A DNA stretch of 64,000 nt from an uncultured Gammaproteobacteria bacterium (GCA_913020715.1 CAJVZH010000008.1:19502-83501), one strand, 5' to 3'; positions 26,130-35,941 are shown, counted from the stretch's first letter. Numbers and translations: made by a program. Notes: generated from the letters alone by a model not told the origin.

Positions 26130-27059
26130 TCAGCTGAGTTTTTGTAAATTATAGGCGTTAGTAAAATCTTTGATATCCAGTGCTTTTTTTCCAGCCAACT
26201 GAACGGTTGTTAAGCTTAGCGCGCCATTTCCAGTGGCCACTAAACATCCCTCTTTATCGCAACTAATTATCTCGCCAGGGAGCTTGTTGGTTGTCTCATT
26301 TGTAACGGTTACTGAGAGAATTCTTAAAACTTTATTTTCAAATTTATCGCTAGAAGCATTAGTTTGTGCAATAGGGTAGGGGTTAAAGGCGCGAATTTGT
26401 CGATCGATCTCTACAGCGCTTTGATCCCAGTCTATCCAAGCTTCGTTTTTAGATAGTTTTTTGGCGTAGGTTGCGCCATCTTCAGATTGCTTAACAGGCT
26501 CTATACTATCAATATTATCAAGCACTTCAAGAATGCTTTCAGCGCCCATTGTTGCCAGTTTGTCGTGCAAAGATTTTGCACTATCGTGATCGGTAATAGC
26601 GCATTTGTTTTCAAGCAACACATCACCCGTATCAAGCCCTTCATTCATCTGCATAATGCCTACGCCAGTTTCGTCATCACCCGCAAGAATGGCTCGTTGA
26701 ATAGGAGCTGCACCGCGCCAGCGAGGCAGTAATGAGGCGTGAATATTAAGGCAGCCGAGTTTAGGGGTTTCAAGTGCAAGCTTTGGTAGTATTTGCCCAT
26801 AGGCCACTACCACCATCACGTCTGCATCGAAACTAGCTAACTCGGCCTGTACATTTTCGTCTTGAAAGTTTGTCGGCTGAAGTATTGGTAAATTATGGCC
26901 TTCTGCATAATCTTTAACAGGGCAGGCGCTCAATATTTTTCCACGGCCTTTGGGGCGATCTGGCTGACAATATACCGCAACAACCTCATGCGTGGATTGA
27001 TTGAGTGCGTCAAGCGCCTCAACAGAGAAATCGGGCGTACCGGCAAAAATAATTCGCAT
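26130..27059 (-). CDS. fmt: Methionyl-tRNA formyltransferase
   Basis: Formylates the initiator Met-tRNA using 10-formyltetrahydrofolate. The 309-residue protein has [19 protein letters not shown], the catalytic NIHASLLPRWRGAAPIQRAILAGDDETGV with Asn, His and the nearby Asp, and the tRNA-binding C-terminal OB domain. def, its usual partner, is not adjacent; instead it is coupled to argH upstream, whose stop overlaps the fmt start (TAATG). Confidence 0.96.
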   Translation of the reverse strand: MRIIFAGTPDFSVEALDALNQSTHEVVAVYCQPDRPKGRGKILSACPVKDYAEGHNLPILQPTNFQDENVQAELASFDADVMVVVAYGQILPKLALETPKLGCLNIHASLLPRWRGAAPIQRAILAGDDETGVGIMQMNEGLDTGDVLLENKCAITDHDSAKSLHDKLATMGAESILEVLDNIDSIEPVKQSEDGATYAKKLSKNEAWIDWDQSAVEIDRQIRAFNPYPIAQTNASSDKFENKVLRILSVTVTNETTNKLPGEIISCDKEGCLVATGNGALSLTTVQLAGKKALDIKDFTNAYNLQKLS

Positions 27060-28444
27060 TACTTTAATGAATGTCGTGCCACCTTAATTGCTTCAAGCAC
27101 TTGGACTGGCGCTGTGCCACCAAGGTGGTTGCGTGCATTTAGCGAGCCCTCTAAAGAGATAAAGTCAAAGATATCGGCCTCAATCGTACTGTCGAATGAT
27201 TGTAATTCTTCGAGACTGAGTTCGCTTAAATCTTTATTTTGAGTAATTGCATAAGCCACGGCATTGCCCACAGCATCATGGGCGTCTCGAAATGGCATGC
27301 CTTTTTTCACAAGGTAATCTGCCAAATCTGTTGCTGTTGTATAGCCTTTTAAGGTGGAATTGCGCATCGTCTCGGTATTAGCCTTAATTGTTGGCACCAT
27401 GTCGGCAAAAACACGCAAACAAGCTTGCAGTGTTTCCACGGTGTCAAATAGTGGCTCTTTGTCTTCTTGGTTGTCTTTGTTGTAGGCTAAAGGCTGACCT
27501 TTCATCAAGGTTAGCAACGCAATTAAATTGCCATTGACGCGACCCGTTTTGCCACGAACTAGCTCGGGTACATCAGGATTTTTCTTTTGTGGCATGATTG
27601 ATGAACCAGTACAGAAGCTGTCTGGCAAGGTGACGAAGTTAAACTGTGCACTTGACCAAAGTATTAACTCTTCTGAAAAGCGCGATAAATGCATCATAAC
27701 CAAGCTGGCATTTGAGCAGAATTCAATAGCAAAATCACGATCACTGACAGCATCAATCGAATTGGCGCAAATTCGCTCAAAGCCTAACAGTTCGGCTGTG
27801 CGTGAGCGATTGATTGGATAGCTGGTACCAGCAAGGGCAGCCGCACCAAGAGGCATTGTGTTAATGCGTTTATAACTGTCTTCTAAGCGCTCATGGTCAC
27901 GCTTGAGCATTTCAAAATATGCTAACAAGTGATGACCGAAACTAACTGGTTGGGCTGCTTGAAGATGGGTAAAGCCAGGCATAATTGTTGATTTTTCTTG
28001 CTCAGCAAGGTCAAGTAATGCATTCAACAGGCGCAGTATCTCCGTGTTAATCATCTTCACTTGATCACGAAGGTAGAGGCGAATATCGGTTGCTACCTGA
28101 TCATTTCGTGAGCGACCTGTGTGTAGTTTTTTACCGGGGAGGCCACAAATTTCTGTAAGCCGTGCTTCGATATTCATATGAACATCTTCTAAGTCTATTG
28201 ACCATTCGAATTGACCATTTGAGATTTCGTCTTTAATGATTGTTAGGCCATCCAAGATTTGCTTGAGCTCGTCTTTGGTTAATACACCAACTTCGCTAAG
28301 CATTGTTGCGTGAGCTTCAGAGCCCTGAATGTCATAGAAGGCAAGTACTTTGTCAAAAGTGATGGAGGCGCCAAAAATTTTGACAAATTCGTCAGTCGGC
28401 TCGTTAAAGCGGCCACCCCAAAGATGGTTTGTTTTAGAAGTCAT
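27059..28444 (-). CDS. argH: Argininosuccinate lyase
   Basis: The last step of arginine synthesis: cleaves argininosuccinate to arginine and fumarate. The 461-residue protein shows [14 protein letters not shown] at the N-terminus, [20 protein letters not shown], the catalytic-histidine region [19 protein letters not shown], and the fumarase/aspartase signature [26 protein letters not shown] with the catalytic serine. argG is not nearby. It is the first gene of an argH-fmt pair, divergent from hemC. Confidence 0.97.
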   Translation of the reverse strand: MTSKTNHLWGGRFNEPTDEFVKIFGASITFDKVLAFYDIQGSEAHATMLSEVGVLTKDELKQILDGLTIIKDEISNGQFEWSIDLEDVHMNIEARLTEICGLPGKKLHTGRSRNDQVATDIRLYLRDQVKMINTEILRLLNALLDLAEQEKSTIMPGFTHLQAAQPVSFGHHLLAYFEMLKRDHERLEDSYKRINTMPLGAAALAGTSYPINRSRTAELLGFERICANSIDAVSDRDFAIEFCSNASLVMMHLSRFSEELILWSSAQFNFVTLPDSFCTGSSIMPQKKNPDVPELVRGKTGRVNGNLIALLTLMKGQPLAYNKDNQEDKEPLFDTVETLQACLRVFADMVPTIKANTETMRNSTLKGYTTATDLADYLVKKGMPFRDAHDAVGNAVAYAITQNKDLSELSLEELQSFDSTIEADIFDFISLEGSLNARNHLGGTAPVQVLEAIKVARHSLK

Positions 28445-28621
28445 TTATTTGTTAATGTTTGCTATTGTTTGTGCGCTAATTATCCCTTTTATCAGCTTAA
28501 AAATGCTTAATATTTACAATTGCTTCTGTAAAGCGTCGGAATTGTTCATGCTTGGCAACTATTCTTTATTATCATTATCAATGAGTGACATTCGAACCTA
28601 GTAACCGATAAAATAAATACC

Positions 28622-29539
28622 ATGAAAAATACACTGAAAATTGCCACTCGAAAAAGCCCTCTCGCTCTTTGGCAGGCGGAATATGTGAAGTCACAATTGC
28701 AAGACCTACATCCTAATCTTGAAATTGAATTAGTCAAGATGACCACAAAAGGTGATCAAATACTTAATTCGCCATTATCAAAAATTGGTGGCAAGGGGTT
28801 GTTTATTAAAGAACTCGAGATAGGCATGCTAGAAGGGCGTGCTGACATTGCCGTGCACTCTATGAAAGATGTGCCGTATGCCTTGCCTGAGGAATTCGAA
28901 CTTGGCGCTATTATGGCCCGGGAAAATCCTTTTGACGCCTTTGTTTCAAATAATTACAGTCATTTAACTGACCTACCTATTGGCGCGCGCGTTGGCTCTT
29001 GCAGTATGAGAAGAGTTGTGCAACTCAAAGCCATTAGGCCCGACCTAGAAATCCTAGACCTTAGAGGGAATGTCAATACACGCTTAAGAAAACTTGACGA
29101 TGGTGAATATGATGCGATTATTTTGGCTTGTGCGGGCCTCATAAGACTTGGTTTTGAAGGTAGAATTAAACACCCTTTGGACGCGGACACTTCTTTGCCA
29201 GCTGTTGGTCAGGGCGCGCTGGGGATCGAGATTAGAAAGGGTGACAGTGAAGTTACTGCACTTATTAATGGCTTGATTGATAAAAATACAATGACAGCGG
29301 TTTTGGCTGAAAGAGCGATGAACGAAACTTTGGAGGGCGGCTGCTCGGTGCCGATTGCAGGCTATGCGACGATTGATGGAGAGGTGTTGACTCTTAAAGG
29401 TTTGGTTGGTAATGTCAGCTCGGGAAAAATACTAACAGAGAAATGTGTTGGCACTGTTTTTGGGCCTGAAACTTTGGGGCAGTTGGTGGCCAACAATCTG
29501 ATTGCCAGGGGTGCTAAAAAATTACTACACGAGGATTAA
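28622..29539 (+). CDS. hemC: Porphobilinogen deaminase (hydroxymethylbilane synthase)
   Basis: Condenses four porphobilinogens to hydroxymethylbilane in heme synthesis. The 305-residue protein has IATRKSPLALWQAEYVK, the aspartate loop VHSMKDVPY, GSCSMRRVVQLKAIRPDLEILDLRGNVNTRLRKLD, and the dipyrromethane-cofactor cysteine in LEGGCSVPIAGYA. hemD does not follow, as it does in enterics; a pterin dehydratase gene begins 1 bp after the stop. hemJ, another heme gene, lies 3 kb downstream. Confidence 0.97.
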   Translation: MKNTLKIATRKSPLALWQAEYVKSQLQDLHPNLEIELVKMTTKGDQILNSPLSKIGGKGLFIKELEIGMLEGRADIAVHSMKDVPYALPEEFELGAIMARENPFDAFVSNNYSHLTDLPIGARVGSCSMRRVVQLKAIRPDLEILDLRGNVNTRLRKLDDGEYDAIILACAGLIRLGFEGRIKHPLDADTSLPAVGQGALGIEIRKGDSEVTALINGLIDKNTMTAVLAERAMNETLEGGCSVPIAGYATIDGEVLTLKGLVGNVSSGKILTEKCVGTVFGPETLGQLVANNLIARGAKKLLHED

Positions 29540-29540
29540 C

Positions 29541-29831
29541 ATGGTTTTAACAAGCGACGATATTAATAACGCCTTAGAGGGCTTGAATGGATGGCAAATT
29601 GTTGACAGCTACCTTTCAAAAGAATTTACATTTAAGGGTTTTATACAGGCCATGGGTTTCATGTCTCAAGTGGCTATTCACGCACAGGTTATGCAACATC
29701 ACCCTGAATGGTCTAATGTCTATAACAAAGTTAAGATCAATCTAACTACGCACGATGAGGGAGGTATTACCGAGTTAGATACTCGTTTTGCTGAAAAAGC
29801 AGAGCATGTTTATAAAGCTATGATCACTTAA
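29541..29831 (+). CDS. phhB: Pterin-4a-carbinolamine dehydratase
   Basis: Dehydrates 4a-hydroxytetrahydrobiopterin to recycle the pterin cofactor of aromatic amino acid hydroxylases. It is 96 residues long with the family motif VAIHAQVMQHHPEWSNVYNKVKINLTTHDEGGIT (two conserved histidines HH and the later His). Phenylalanine hydroxylase is not encoded in this window. The start is the ATG at 29541; an earlier in-frame ATG lies inside hemC. Confidence 0.92.
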   Translation: MVLTSDDINNALEGLNGWQIVDSYLSKEFTFKGFIQAMGFMSQVAIHAQVMQHHPEWSNVYNKVKINLTTHDEGGITELDTRFAEKAEHVYKAMIT

Positions 29832-29832
29832 T

Positions 29833-30828
29833 GTGAAAACGTTAAAAGCCATTGGCTATAACGGCAAGGAGTTTGTTGCCTTCGAAAAACAAATTCCTGA
29901 AGCTACAGGCAGGGATTTGTTGGTTGAGATTAAAGCAATTTCCATCAACCCGATTGATAGTAAGGTCAAACATATGGTGGGCGGCAATCTGGAAAAACCA
30001 TTGATTTTGGGCTTTGATGCTTGCGGTGTTGTGAAGTCGATTGGCGCAGAGGTAAGTCTTTTTAAGCCAGGCGATGAAGTTTACTACGCAGGTGATATGT
30101 CGCGTGATGGCTCGAATGCCAACGTGCAGCTCATTGATGAAAGAATTGTGGGCCATAAGCCTAATACCCTGGGTTTCGTTGAGGCTGCGGCGATGCCATT
30201 ATGCACAGTCACTGCATGGGAGTCATTGTTCGATAGATTGGGCATTAATGAGCTTGATGCCGGCAAAAGTATTTTGTTGATTGGTGCCGCAGGTGGTGTG
30301 GGCTCTATTGCGATACAGTTGGCCAAGCAAGTTGGAAAATTAACGGTGATTGCTACTGCTTCTAGGGGTGAGAGTGCAGATTGGTGTCTAAAAATGGGCG
30401 CCGATATAATACTTGAGCATGGGAATTTGCCCACTCAATTTGCTCAACATAATTTGAGCGCACCTGATTTTATTTTGTGTATGGGTGTGCCTGATGATTA
30501 TATGACAGAGATGGTTGCTGTTATCAAGCCACAAGGCTCGATTTGTTTATTGGCCAATGCTAGGGAAGTGCTTGATATTAATCAATTAAAAGCCAAGAGC
30601 ATTAAGCTCGTGTGGGAGATGATGTTTACTCGTTCAAAATTTGAAACCGATGATATGAGTGAACAAGGGCAGATACTGAACACACTCTCTGGGCTTGTCG
30701 ATGACAATAAAATTAGCTGCATTGCAACGCGCCAATTAAGTCCGATTAATGTGGTGAACGTTACTGAAGCCCACAATATAATTGAAGCTGGCTCTATGAT
30801 TGGTAAATTGACGCTTTCGAACGAGTAG
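29833..30828 (+). CDS. MDR-superfamily NAD(P)-dependent oxidoreductase (quinone reductase-like)
   Basis: A 331-residue medium-chain reductase. It has the N-terminal GroES-like fold (SINPIDSKVKHM, GFDACGVVKSIGAEVSLFKPGDEVYYAG) and a Rossmann domain with LLIGAAGGVGSIAIQLAKQVG. Zinc-binding cysteines of the structural site are absent, so it resembles the zinc-free quinone/enoyl reductase type labelled ZADH. Initiation is at a GTG at 29833, next to the phhB stop. The substrate is unknown. It converges with ftsY, six bases away. Confidence 0.85.
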   Translation: MKTLKAIGYNGKEFVAFEKQIPEATGRDLLVEIKAISINPIDSKVKHMVGGNLEKPLILGFDACGVVKSIGAEVSLFKPGDEVYYAGDMSRDGSNANVQLIDERIVGHKPNTLGFVEAAAMPLCTVTAWESLFDRLGINELDAGKSILLIGAAGGVGSIAIQLAKQVGKLTVIATASRGESADWCLKMGADIILEHGNLPTQFAQHNLSAPDFILCMGVPDDYMTEMVAVIKPQGSICLLANAREVLDINQLKAKSIKLVWEMMFTRSKFETDDMSEQGQILNTLSGLVDDNKISCIATRQLSPINVVNVTEAHNIIEAGSMIGKLTLSNE

Positions 30829-30834
30829 TAAATT

Positions 30835-31788
30835 CTAGTCGAATAGGGCGTCAATAAACTCCTTGCTTTTAAAGGGCCGTAGATCGTCGATACCCTCCCC
30901 TACGCCAATATAGCGAATAGGTAAATTGAGTGAGTCAGAAATGGCAAATAGCACGCCGCCTTTTGCGGTGCCATCGAGCTTGGTGACGCTTATGCCTGAT
31001 AATTCAATTGTTTTGTTAAACTCACGAGCTTGCTGAATAGCATTTTGTCCAGAGCCTCCGTCGATTACCAACATCGTCTCGTGCGGAGCATTTTCATCGT
31101 GTTTCTTTAAGACACGTTTGATTTTTTCTAACTCCTGCATTAGGTTGTCTTGCGTGTGCAGCCGTCCGGCAGTGTCTGCAATCAGAATATCGATGTTTTT
31201 AGCGAGTGCGGATTGATAGGCATCATAAACCACAGATGCTGAATCGGCGCCTGTTTTTTGCGCAACCACAGGAATATCGTTACGCTCTCCCCAAACTTTG
31301 AGCTGTTCAACCGCCGCGGCCCTAAAGGTGTCCCCTGCAGCTAACATGACAGACTTGCCTTGATTTTGGAAAGACTTGGCCAATTTACCAATGGTGGTGG
31401 TTTTTCCGGCGCCATTAATGCCAACAACAAGGATAACAAAAGTAGCATCATTTTCAGTGGTAAGTTGGTTGTCGGCGACAAGGAGCGATTCAAGCTCATC
31501 TTTTAGTAGTTGATAAAGGCTGTCTTCATCTTTCAGTGTTTTTCGCGAGGCTTTTTTACGGATAGACTCCAAGACTTTGTCGGTGGTATCAATACCAATA
31601 TCAGCACCAATGAGTAGTATTTCAAGCTCATCTAGAAGCTCGTCGTCAATTTGTTTTTTGCCAAGTAAAATCGAAGCTAAACCATCGCCAAGACGTTGTC
31701 TGGATTTAAACAATCGCTCTCTCAGGGAGGTTTTTTGAGCTGGCGCCCGTTCTTCCGAGTTTTGATTTTTTTTGAAAAAACTTAACAT
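30835..31788 (-). CDS. ftsY: Signal recognition particle receptor FtsY
   Basis: The membrane-associated SRP GTPase that docks ribosome-nascent chains to the translocon. The 317-residue protein has a very short A region (about 20 residues, versus about 200 in E. coli), the N-domain helices, and the G domain with GINGAGKTTTIGKLA, DTFRAAAVEQL, DTAGRLHTQDNLM, and TKLDGTAKGGV. ftsE and ftsX do not follow. It is convergent with the oxidoreductase. Confidence 0.96.
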   Translation of the reverse strand: MLSFFKKNQNSEERAPAQKTSLRERLFKSRQRLGDGLASILLGKKQIDDELLDELEILLIGADIGIDTTDKVLESIRKKASRKTLKDEDSLYQLLKDELESLLVADNQLTTENDATFVILVVGINGAGKTTTIGKLAKSFQNQGKSVMLAAGDTFRAAAVEQLKVWGERNDIPVVAQKTGADSASVVYDAYQSALAKNIDILIADTAGRLHTQDNLMQELEKIKRVLKKHDENAPHETMLVIDGGSGQNAIQQAREFNKTIELSGISVTKLDGTAKGGVLFAISDSLNLPIRYIGVGEGIDDLRPFKSKEFIDALFD

Positions 31789-31877
31789 GAGGTCTTTACG
31801 ATAATGATTTGAACAGTTTAAGGTGATGAGATTTTACTATGCCCATCAACTTGCGTTGTTTAATTAGTGAATCGGTG

Positions 31878-32336
31878 TTAAATATTCTTGGCAATAATAA
31901 GCAGCAATTGGTCAATGGCCTGCATTTTTGACATTGCCTCCATCATCGGCCCTTTAAAGGCGAGCCCACCAACGGTTAAGTGGTACATAAAATCGTTTTC
32001 ACCTTTTGAGATTGCATGCCAGTCTTCGATGTCGGCAAAAAACTGGTAATCGACATCAGTGTCAATTGAAGAGTCGGCAGATTTGGCGCTATCGATCCAA
32101 GTGATGATCTTGCCTGACTTATTGATATGCAGTTCAATACTTTGGAAAGAGTGGTTGACGAAGATTTGCACAATTTTAAAGTTTTTTCCGCCGTCATTTT
32201 TAGCCCAACCAGAGCTAACCAATTCACTTGCCCCCCCAGACTTGTTAAAGTCTTCTGCCAGGGTTTTTGTATCAGCAAAAGAGGAGAGTGCAAAAGCACT
32301 TGCCAAGAGTGCAACAAGAATTGTTGTAAATTTCAT
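31878..32336 (-). CDS. Secreted hypothetical protein, SCP2-like
   Basis: A 152-residue protein. A signal peptide (MKFTTILVALLASAFALSSFADT, cleavage likely after SFA) is followed by a small alpha/beta domain. The C-terminal pattern MYHLTVGGLAFKGPMMEAMSKMQAIDQLLLII recalls SCP-2 sterol-carrier domains, which bind lipids; this is a weak resemblance. I start at the ATG at 32336 because it gives a clean signal peptide. It lies 89 bp before ftsY on the same strand. Divergent from hemJ. No function is assigned. Confidence 0.7.
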   Translation of the reverse strand: MKFTTILVALLASAFALSSFADTKTLAEDFNKSGGASELVSSGWAKNDGGKNFKIVQIFVNHSFQSIELHINKSGKIITWIDSAKSADSSIDTDVDYQFFADIEDWHAISKGENDFMYHLTVGGLAFKGPMMEAMSKMQAIDQLLLIIAKNI

Positions 32337-32467
32337 TTTGGTTAATAATACTAAATGTACTGAGTCACTGACAATGTTATCACAGGGCACTTTCAAAGTT
32401 GTCAAAGATTCTTTATGTTCGCTAGACTATTGAAAACGGTATGATGTCATTATTTGTAGGAGTTGCT

Positions 32468-32893
32468 ATGCTCTGGGTGAAGGCGTTTCATATCATTAGT
32501 GTGATTACTTGGTTTGCGGCCCTTTTCTATCTGCCACGCTTGTTTGTCTACCATTCAATGGCACGGGATGAAATCAGCATTGAGCGCTTTAAAGTGATGG
32601 AGCGTCGACTTTATAAAGGCATCATGATGCCGAGCTTCATTATCACCACCTTGCTTGGCTCTTGGATGCTGTATGACTACGCATGGCAGAGTTACTCCGC
32701 GGATCTTTGGCTGCATATTAAATTGGCATTGGTGGTCATTCTTATTGCGTATCATTTTTATTGTGGACGCCTAGTGCGCGTTTTTTCAGAAGATAAAAAT
32801 ACGCGTTCTGATGGCTTTTATCGCTGGTTTAATGAGTTTCCTACTGTTTTGCTTCTGGGCATAATAATCTTGGTGGTGGTGAAGCCTGTATAA
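32468..32893 (+). CDS. hemJ: Protoporphyrinogen IX oxidase HemJ
   Basis: Oxidises protoporphyrinogen to protoporphyrin IX in the inner membrane, passing electrons to quinone. The 141-residue protein has four helices and the family residues WVKAFHIISVITWFAALFYLPRLFVYH (conserved histidines and arginine), MERRLYKGIMMPS, HIKLALVVILIAYHFYCGR, and RWFNEFPTVLLLGIIILVV. The ATG at 32468 has AGGAG at the right distance; the longer in-frame start at 32441 does not. It replaces HemG or HemY in this lineage. Confidence 0.95.
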   Translation: MLWVKAFHIISVITWFAALFYLPRLFVYHSMARDEISIERFKVMERRLYKGIMMPSFIITTLLGSWMLYDYAWQSYSADLWLHIKLALVVILIAYHFYCGRLVRVFSEDKNTRSDGFYRWFNEFPTVLLLGIIILVVVKPV

Positions 32894-32930
32894 GTCATAA
32901 TACATCCAATTTTTTATAATCTGGGGGGGT

Positions 32931-33590
32931 ATGAGCACAATTGTTAATGATGTAAAAACCATGAGTTCTTATATCAATCGCAAGGTTGATACTGAGTCTG
33001 TCGCTTCGTTTAAGGGTAACGAGCATATTATCAAACTCAACTTTACCTTTGATATCAAACTTATCCGCGAGGCGCTGGATGAAATTAAATCAAAGTCCGA
33101 GTTTAAAACAACATGTTCGGGTTTTCACGCCTTGGCAATGACCAAAAGAAAAGGACACTCTGTTGATGATGATAAGGATTTGATAGGGCGTTACTACACC
33201 CGCGTGGATAACTCCTACCAAGAAATTGCTAAAGACGAGTTGGTTGATGAGGCTGCATTCACTGAGTTGGTTGATGTGTTCAAGGGCACTTATTTTGAGT
33301 ATATTCACCAACAGCTTTCATCTCGTTACCCGATAGGGCGAGTTCGTATTCTTGAGAAGAGTGTCTACAATTGTAATTCTTGGCACCGCGACCCAGAGCC
33401 GCGCATTCACATTCCGATCGTTACCAACCCGGGCGCTTTATTTATCGTTAACCATCACTGCACGCATTTGCCCGCAGATGGCTCTGTTTACTTTACCGAC
33501 ACTCGGGGTTACCATACCGCCCTTAATGGCGGTGACCAGCCAAGAACTCACCTTGTGGCCGCATTGGCCTACCCAGAATACCGGCCTTAA
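32931..33590 (+). CDS. Putative 2-oxoglutarate/Fe(II)-dependent oxygenase (aspartyl-hydroxylase-like)
   Basis: A 219-residue protein I do not recognise as a named gene. The core shows a likely iron triad: His152 and Asp154 in SWHRDPEPRIHIPIVTNPGALFIV, His195 in DTRGYHTALNGG, and an arginine at 205 that could bind 2-oxoglutarate. The HRDPxxRIHIPI layout resembles aspartyl/asparaginyl beta-hydroxylase-like enzymes. It is preceded by a G-rich site (7 G) and lies between hemJ and a threonine aldolase, 2 bp from the latter, which suggests a link with beta-hydroxy amino acids. That link is inference. Confidence 0.7.
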   Translation: MSTIVNDVKTMSSYINRKVDTESVASFKGNEHIIKLNFTFDIKLIREALDEIKSKSEFKTTCSGFHALAMTKRKGHSVDDDKDLIGRYYTRVDNSYQEIAKDELVDEAAFTELVDVFKGTYFEYIHQQLSSRYPIGRVRILEKSVYNCNSWHRDPEPRIHIPIVTNPGALFIVNHHCTHLPADGSVYFTDTRGYHTALNGGDQPRTHLVAALAYPEYRP

Positions 33591-33592
33591 TT

Positions 33593-34660
33593 ATGACAAA
33601 TCAATACGCTAAACTAAATATTGCAAACAAAGAGCCAGCAGATTGTATCGACTTTAGAAGTGATACCGTCACCCTACCCTCTGCAGAGATGTTTCAAGCT
33701 ATGGTGGGAGCAAAATTAGGCGATGACGTTTATGGCGAAGACAGAGCAACCAATGAATTGCAAGATTATGCAGCTGAGCTTTTAGGTAAAGAGGCTGCGC
33801 TATTTTTTCCAACGGGCACACAAAGCAATCTCAGCGCTATATTGTCACACTGTCAGCGGGGTGACGAAGTGTTGATTGGTCGTGAATACCACACCTTTGT
33901 ATATGAGGCGCATGGTGCTTCTGTGTTGGGTGGTGTGGGAATATGTACGATTGACACTAACCATCGTGGCAGTGTTTCCGTTGAAGATATGCTTGCTCAC
34001 ATTAAGGCCGATGACCCTCATTTTGGCATTACCAAATTACTTTGTTTGGAAAATACGGTTTCGGGTCGAGTGCAGCCGCAAGCGCAAATTGATGAATTGT
34101 CGGATGCCGCACATGCGCGTGGCCTCAAGGTGCATTTGGATGGTGCGCGATTATTTAACGCCCATATCCACACAGGCTTGTCGCTAAAAGATTTATGCTA
34201 TAGCCTGGACAGTGTTTCTATCTGTCTATCAAAAAGTCTGGGTTCGCCAGCTGGCTCTTTGTTGGTTGGCGATCAAGAAACCATTAGAAAGGCAAAACGT
34301 CTTAGAAAAATACTAGGCGGAGGCATGCGCCAAGTGGGTGTTTTAGCTGCTTGCGGCATGTATGCGTTGAAAAACAACGTGGCCAGATTGCAAGAAGATC
34401 ACGATAATGCTCGCCGATTAACCCAAGGCTTGTCAGAGTGTAGAGGCCTGCAAGTTAGCGTTGACGAGTCGCAAACAAATATGGCGTTTTTTCATTGCCC
34501 AAAAGAGCACAGAGAAAATTTACAGCTATTGTTGCTTGAGAATAATATACTGGTTCCCAAGCTTTCATCGGCGTCTCGACTGGTGTGCCACTTAGGCATA
34601 TCGAGGGCAGATATCGACTTTACTGTTCAGGTTTTTAAGGCCTACTTCAGCAGTCAATAG
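33593..34660 (+). CDS. ltaE: Low-specificity L-threonine aldolase
   Basis: A PLP enzyme that cleaves L-threonine and related beta-hydroxy amino acids to glycine and an aldehyde. The 355-residue fold-type I protein starts its domain with IDFRSDTVTLPSAEMFQAM, has DDVYGEDRATNEL, FPTGTQSNLSAI, HLDGARLFNA (PLP aspartate) and the Schiff-base lysine in SICLSKSLGSPAGSLLVG. It follows the putative oxygenase by 2 bp on the same strand and converges with the chloride channel gene, so oxygenase and aldolase may act in sequence. Confidence 0.92.
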   Translation: MTNQYAKLNIANKEPADCIDFRSDTVTLPSAEMFQAMVGAKLGDDVYGEDRATNELQDYAAELLGKEAALFFPTGTQSNLSAILSHCQRGDEVLIGREYHTFVYEAHGASVLGGVGICTIDTNHRGSVSVEDMLAHIKADDPHFGITKLLCLENTVSGRVQPQAQIDELSDAAHARGLKVHLDGARLFNAHIHTGLSLKDLCYSLDSVSICLSKSLGSPAGSLLVGDQETIRKAKRLRKILGGGMRQVGVLAACGMYALKNNVARLQEDHDNARRLTQGLSECRGLQVSVDESQTNMAFFHCPKEHRENLQLLLLENNILVPKLSSASRLVCHLGISRADIDFTVQVFKAYFSSQ

Positions 34661-34669
34661 CGCATAAAT

Positions 34670-35941
34670 TCAGCTTGCGATTTTGTAGTAATTGAGCGCC
34701 AGTGTTTCGTAGAGTCGATTCTTTTTGATAAACGAAGAAGCGTAACTCGCGATAAAAGCAACCATAAGTGCTGGCAATATTAAATGCAGCGTTGAGGTCA
34801 TCTCCAACACCACAAAAGCAGATGTTAATGGCGTTCTGATGGTGCCCGAAAGATAGGCAACAATCGCCATGATAATAACTATCTGTGGGTTAATCGCCGT
34901 TATTATTGCGCTACTTTCAGAGCCAATGCTTGCGCCAATGGAAATGGCCGGCATGAATAAACCACCCGGAATGGTAGAGGTAAGGGAGGTTAGTGTAGCA
35001 AAATATTTCATCAGTAAGAAGTCAATACCGAGTTTTTCTGATTCAAACATTAGCAGTACTTCTTCCTTGCCAGAGCCGGCAATCATTCCACCAGAAAAGT
35101 AATTAAAGAGGGCGACGATACTGCCTAGAATGAGTGCAACGAAAAGAACTTTACCCTTGGTATGAACAATAAATTTTCTTACCAAGATCACCATAATTTT
35201 GGCGAATGCGCCACCCATCAATCCAGCGACGATTGCCAAAGGAATCAGTTGCCAAATCAGCGTGTAGTCAAAAGTAAGTGTGGATAAATCGCCAAGATAA
35301 GGCTCACTGCCTCGATGATAAACAATGGATGCCAAATAAACACCCGCACAGCAAAGCGCGATTAAGATTAAAGCTTGTTTTTTGATGTTTCTGCCAAGCT
35401 CTTCAATGGCAAATAAAAATGCAGCGATTGGCGAATTAAAAGCAACAATAAGGCCCGCACAGCCACCGATGACAATCATCGAGTGAATCATTATTTTTCG
35501 CTTTAAATTAAGGAATTGGTTAAATCCGTAGAAAATTGAACTGCCAATATGAATGCACGGCCCTTCAATGCCAATCGGCGCACCACCGAGCATGCCTATG
35601 AAAATGAAACCAATTTTTGCCAAGGCAATGCGAAAGGATAATAACTGTTGTCTTATTTGCCTATTGCGTGAGTCAAGTGCTGCGATGATTTGCGGTATGC
35701 CAGAGCTTTGCACCCTATGAAAGTAGAATTTCGCCACATAAATGACCCCTATATAGGTCAGTGGTGTAATTATCAGGCCTAATAATGGTTTTTCACGAAC
35801 AGTTTGTTTATAGAGGTGCTGGGCGTAATCACTAATTTCAATAAAAAAAGTAATAACAATAATTGTCAATAAACCAGCCAGCAAAATAGCTAGGTAAGTT
35901 TGTGACTTGGAGGGAAGTTGATAGAGTACGTAGCGTTTCAT
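34670..35941 (-). CDS. ClC-family chloride channel/antiporter
   Basis: An inner-membrane protein of 423 residues with about ten to twelve helices. Selectivity-filter motifs are recognisable: SSGIPQI (GSGIP equivalent), GGAPIGIEGPCIHIGSSI (GxEGP equivalent), and PGGLFMPAISIGASIG (GxFxP equivalent). The C-terminal part includes SGTIRTPLTSAFVVLEMT. No CBS domains follow. The start overlaps the cysM stop (TAATG), so it belongs to the hom-thrC-cysM transcript, an unexpected partner for amino acid synthesis genes. Confidence 0.9.
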   Translation of the reverse strand: MKRYVLYQLPSKSQTYLAILLAGLLTIIVITFFIEISDYAQHLYKQTVREKPLLGLIITPLTYIGVIYVAKFYFHRVQSSGIPQIIAALDSRNRQIRQQLLSFRIALAKIGFIFIGMLGGAPIGIEGPCIHIGSSIFYGFNQFLNLKRKIMIHSMIVIGGCAGLIVAFNSPIAAFLFAIEELGRNIKKQALILIALCCAGVYLASIVYHRGSEPYLGDLSTLTFDYTLIWQLIPLAIVAGLMGGAFAKIMVILVRKFIVHTKGKVLFVALILGSIVALFNYFSGGMIAGSGKEEVLLMFESEKLGIDFLLMKYFATLTSLTSTIPGGLFMPAISIGASIGSESSAIITAINPQIVIIMAIVAYLSGTIRTPLTSAFVVLEMTSTLHLILPALMVAFIASYASSFIKKNRLYETLALNYYKIAS

